Shown here: piece by piece, positions 15,510 to 17,624 of the stretch | Layout of the letters: each line of letters begins with the position of its first letter | Position numbering within the stretch: the first letter of the stretch is position 1 | Source of the DNA: CAZTLE01 sp964614415 | Lineage (GTDB): Bacteria > Bacteroidota > Bacteroidia > Flavobacteriales > Flavobacteriaceae | DNA length: 17,624 nt | Assembly (NCBI GenBank): GCA_964614415.1 | Contig: CAZTLE010000076.1 | Location: 1 to 17,624, forward strand | Reading direction: 5' to 3' | Notes under the pieces: model-generated | What the model saw: only the letters and a program-made list of their open reading frames with translations | Told to the model about the DNA's origin: nothing | Database searches by the model: none | Translations under genes and position numbers: made by a program

Positions 15510-16361
15510 ATGAAAAAAATTATACCCGGACTGCTATTTCTACTGGCAATAGCAGTCAATAGTCAAAACATCACACTGTCCCTTGAAAATGGTGAAATAA
15601 CCAATGACGGGACTAATGATTTTTACGAAGTCGATGTAATGATCTCATCCGATACCGATTATACACAGGGATCGGGACAGTTCTTCATTGATTATAACCC
15701 TGCAGTTTTTGGAATCGATATTGGTTCCAATGGGGCAATTACATACGAAAGGCCTTCGGGCTCTATCCTTGGAAGCCAATCCAACGGCGTAGATAATTAT
15801 AACAGTTTTGTCATCAATGACAATGTATCATCAAGAGTGTCCTATCTGTGGCAACAGTTTTGGAGTTCCGGGACCATAGGGGTCACTAACGTCACTTCTA
15901 CTCCCGCGCTTTTGGTACACATAAAAATCCGGATAATCGACCCCACTGGAGATACGGGTGTCTGCTTTAACACGACATCCCCGTTTGATGACCAGTTCTT
16001 TACAGCTTGCGGACCATTTACTTCAACTACTGCACCGGCAAACTGTACTAACGACCCTGGAACTCAAATCCTGAACTACACCCCTGATTGCTCAGGAGGT
16101 GCGGTATTGAACGTCCCTGAAAGCCATTCGAACAATATCGCCATATATCCCAACCCTGCGAGCGATGTCCTGAACGTAGTGTCTCCGCATGACGATATCA
16201 ACGTACTTACACTCTATGATATCTCCGGTAGAATAGTGAATAAACAACGAATTGATCAAACTCACGGGATCATCGACTTATCAGCACTGCCTAAGGCCAT
16301 ATACTTGCTTGAGGTAACTACGCAACAAGGAATAACAATTAAAAAGATCGTGAAAAAATAA
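15510..16361 (+). CDS. T9SS-exported protein, paralogue 2 (N-domain plus sorting tail only)
   Basis: The 283-residue protein has a signal peptide (IPGLLFLLAIAVNSQN), the shared N-terminal domain (residues 19 to about 198, four Cys conserved: GVC, TAC, ANC, PDC) and, after a short SGGAVLNVPESHSNN linker, a T9SS type A tail at 209-283 (IAIYPNPASDVLNVV, LYDISGRIV, KKIVKK). The tail is nearly the same as that of the 760-residue paralogue, including the preceding LPESH/VPESH linker, while the whole central region is missing. It therefore looks like a minimal version made by deletion or by recombination between paralogues. It is likely exported and surface-attached. The gene ends at TAA 16359. Confidence 0.85.
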   Translation: MKKIIPGLLFLLAIAVNSQNITLSLENGEITNDGTNDFYEVDVMISSDTDYTQGSGQFFIDYNPAVFGIDIGSNGAITYERPSGSILGSQSNGVDNYNSFVINDNVSSRVSYLWQQFWSSGTIGVTNVTSTPALLVHIKIRIIDPTGDTGVCFNTTSPFDDQFFTACGPFTSTTAPANCTNDPGTQILNYTPDCSGGAVLNVPESHSNNIAIYPNPASDVLNVVSPHDDINVLTLYDISGRIVNKQRIDQTHGIIDLSALPKAIYLLEVTTQQGITIKKIVKK

Positions 16362-16445
16362 TGAGATATACGATGAATACAGCATTGCTGATGGTCATCA
16401 ATCTGATCATCTCCTCGCTGCTTTCAGAAAAAACCAACAGCAAAG

Positions 16446-16610
16446 ATGAAAGTACAATCCATTAGAGAGCTTACCAACAATAGCCTGGAGTTAGCCTATG
16501 GTTCGCCAAGGCATCTTGATGTCCTCAATTTCTACATCGAGAACATTGCCCAAGAGGGTGCCGCAAAAGCAACCAGAACTCTGTATAAATCAAACTGCGC
16601 TTTTGCATAG
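16446..16610 (+). CDS. Small 54-residue ORF, copy 2, unknown function
   Basis: The ORF encodes 54 residues homologous to the one at 15254, with SLELAYGSP, HLDVLNFYIENIAQ, GAAKAT and the shared end CAFA (YAFA in copy 1). Charge-changing replacements (Arg/Glu, Gly/Arg, Met/Arg) sit mainly in the C-terminal half, while the centre is conserved. It precedes paralogue 3 and is followed by its own hairpin. The repeated order of N-domain gene, small ORF and hairpin suggests the peptide belongs to the array. Function unknown. Confidence 0.5.
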   Translation: MKVQSIRELTNNSLELAYGSPRHLDVLNFYIENIAQEGAAKATRTLYKSNCAFA

Positions 16611-16622
16611 CTATGGAAGAAA

Positions 16623-16645
16623 GTCTCCCGTTTGGCGCGGGAGGC
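16623..16645 (+). other. Conserved hairpin after the 54-residue ORF, copy 2
   Basis: GTCTCCCG (16623-16630) pairs with CGGGAGGC (16638-16645), 8 pairs with one U-G wobble and loop TTTGGCG. Relative to copy 1, the wobble has moved: one U-G pair became C-G and one C-G became U-G, so the stem is maintained while the sequence drifts. Confidence 0.55.
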
Positions 16646-16701
16646 TGCCCCAACTAACAACTTTTAAAGACAAACAATGTAACACTAATACCCACACCGT
16701 C

Positions 16702-17624
16702 ATGAAAAAACTAATACCTGGACTACTATTTCTACTAGCGATAGCCGTCAACAGTCAAAACATCACTCTGTCCCTGCAAAATGGTCAAGTAACCAATGAC
16801 GGGACTAATGACTTCTATGAAGTTGATGTAATGATCTCGTCCGATACCGATTATGTACAGGGATCGGGACAGTTCTTTATTGATTATAATCCCGCAACTT
16901 TTGGAAACTTTATTGGTTCCAATGGGGCAATTACATACGAAAGGCCCGCGGGTTCTATCCTTGGAAGCCAGTCCATTGGCGTGGATAATTACAGTAGCTT
17001 TATCGTCAATGACAATACGCCATCCAGAGTGTCCTACCTCTGGCAACAGTTTTGGAGTTCCGGGACCATAGGGGCAAATAATGTCACTTCCACTCCCACG
17101 CTTTTGGTGCACATAAAAATCCTGATGACCGACCCGGTTGGAGATCCGGGTGTCTGTTTTAACACTACAAATCCGTTTGACGATCAATTCTATACGGCAT
17201 GTGGGCCGTTTACTTCAACTACCGCCCCGGCAAACTGTGTTAGTGACCCTGGAACCCAAATCCTGAACTATAGTCCCGATTGTTCCGGAGGTTTGATCCC
17301 AGACTTAATACCTCCTGTGGCAGTCTGCCAGGATATAACGGTGCAACTCGATGGGACCGGAAACGCCTCGATTACAGGAACAGATGTTGATGGAGGTTCT
17401 ACAGACAATTTTGGAATTGTCTCCTACACATTGGACATTAGTACCTTCGACTGCAGCAATACGGGCACACCGGTAACCGTTACACTTACTGTTGCCGATG
17501 ACGCCGGAAATTCGGACTCCTGCACGGCTTCGGTCACCGTTGAGGACAACACACCTCCCGCTATTAGCTGTCCTGCAGACATTACAGTAAATAACGATAC
17601 CGGATTGTGTTCGGCAGTGGTAAA
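16702..17624 (+). CDS. Modular surface protein, paralogue 3 with HYR repeats (3'-truncated)
   Basis: The visible 307 residues run off the right edge. A signal peptide (IPGLLFLLAIAVNSQN) and the shared N-terminal domain (19 to about 197, Cys pattern conserved) are very close to paralogue 2. From residue 198 it differs. IPPVAVCQDITVQLDGTGN, then TDNFGIVSYTLD and VTVTLTVADDAGNSDSC form one HYR-type immunoglobulin-like domain, and TPPAISCPADITVNND begins a second. HYR domains are adhesion-type modules found in strings in large secreted flavobacterial proteins, which usually end with a T9SS sorting domain. That end is expected outside the window and cannot be confirmed here. Confidence 0.85.
   Translation, partial: MKKLIPGLLFLLAIAVNSQNITLSLQNGQVTNDGTNDFYEVDVMISSDTDYVQGSGQFFIDYNPATFGNFIGSNGAITYERPAGSILGSQSIGVDNYSSFIVNDNTPSRVSYLWQQFWSSGTIGANNVTSTPTLLVHIKILMTDPVGDPGVCFNTTNPFDDQFYTACGPFTSTTAPANCVSDPGTQILNYSPDCSGGLIPDLIPPVAVCQDITVQLDGTGNASITGTDVDGGSTDNFGIVSYTLDISTFDCSNTGTPVTVTLTVADDAGNSDSCTASVTVEDNTPPAISCPADITVNNDTGLCSAVV

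Larger units (their letters stand above)
15226..16110 (+). repeat. Tandem duplication, unit 1
   Basis: This unit (54-codon ORF, hairpin, leader, N-terminal domain of the 283-residue gene) recurs 1192 bases downstream. The two ORF starts (15254, 16446) and the two gene starts (15510, 16702) are both exactly 1192 bases apart. Unit edges are approximate. Confidence 0.7.
16418..17302 (+). repeat. Tandem duplication, unit 2
   Basis: This is the second copy of the unit starting near 15226, with the same order and spacing. After the N-terminal domain the two units diverge completely: T9SS tail in unit 1, HYR repeats in unit 2. The domain border is therefore the recombination border. Confidence 0.7.

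Noticed and set aside
16361..16465. 34-residue hydrophobic ORF overlapping the stop of paralogue 2
   Set aside because: No equivalent exists after paralogue 1, where a length change in an A-run breaks the frame, so it is probably chance.
16735..17187. 150-residue - strand ORF opposite paralogue 3
   Set aside because: The + strand frame is clearly homologous to two neighbours; the antisense frame is a shadow.
1..17624. CRISPR arrays, tRNA or rRNA genes, insertion sequences, phage or integrase genes
   Set aside because: None seen: no regular short repeats with spacers, no cloverleaf, no transposase or integrase motifs in any frame read.

Overview
The window looks like a chromosomal segment from a Bacteroidota bacterium, most likely a marine-type flavobacterium. 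The support is a type IX secretion system (T9SS) C-terminal sorting domain, a DUF4252 protein, an OMP_b-brl-type outer-membrane barrel, a CSLREA/choice-of-anchor secreted protein, HYR repeats, few visible Shine-Dalgarno sites, and promoters that fit the TTG / TAnnTTTG consensus. Family names are from recognition of the translated sequence; no database search was run.

Region 1 (1-6606, + strand) is a tightly packed run of six genes, probably one operon. It holds the tail of a small membrane protein (a likely sigma-factor-associated gene), a DUF4252 protein, a TonB-receptor-like outer-membrane barrel, a YceI-family protein, a membrane-anchored OB-fold protein with a TTG start, and a secreted prolyl-oligopeptidase-family (S9) peptidase with a complete Ser-Asp-His triad. 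All appear to act at the cell envelope. A convergent serine hydrolase of the beta-lactamase/class C fold (6676-8142, - strand) closes this region.

Region 2 (8143-10798) is regulatory. It contains an intact NarL/LuxR-type response regulator, the decayed C-terminal remnant of a histidine kinase directly behind it (two frameshifts and a stop), and an orphan receiver-only protein in which the phospho-acceptor Asp is Glu and the acidic pocket is lost. It also contains a 471-base gene-free stretch with a foldable RNA candidate and a small Cys/His protein. Three copies of one promoter module lie at 9378, 9832 and 10702. Each has three ACGT boxes spaced 10 and 11 bases, a CTTAT block, and a -7-like TAnnTT box at the same offset, with no gaps between the copies. 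They precede the orphan receiver, the noncoding stretch and a secreted-protein gene. I infer a small regulon driven by the neighbouring LuxR-type regulator.

Region 3 (10799-17624) encodes secreted, modular surface proteins. First is a CSLREA/choice-of-anchor Q protein ending in two dockerin-like 12-residue calcium loops. Then come three paralogues sharing a signal peptide and a ~180-residue cohesin-like N-terminal domain with four conserved Cys, followed by different C-terminal parts: a long beta-rich region plus T9SS tail, a T9SS tail alone, and HYR repeats running off the window. A 54-codon ORF and a conserved hairpin sit before the second and third paralogues, at exactly 1192 bases spacing, marking a tandem duplication. 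The array probably continues beyond the window.
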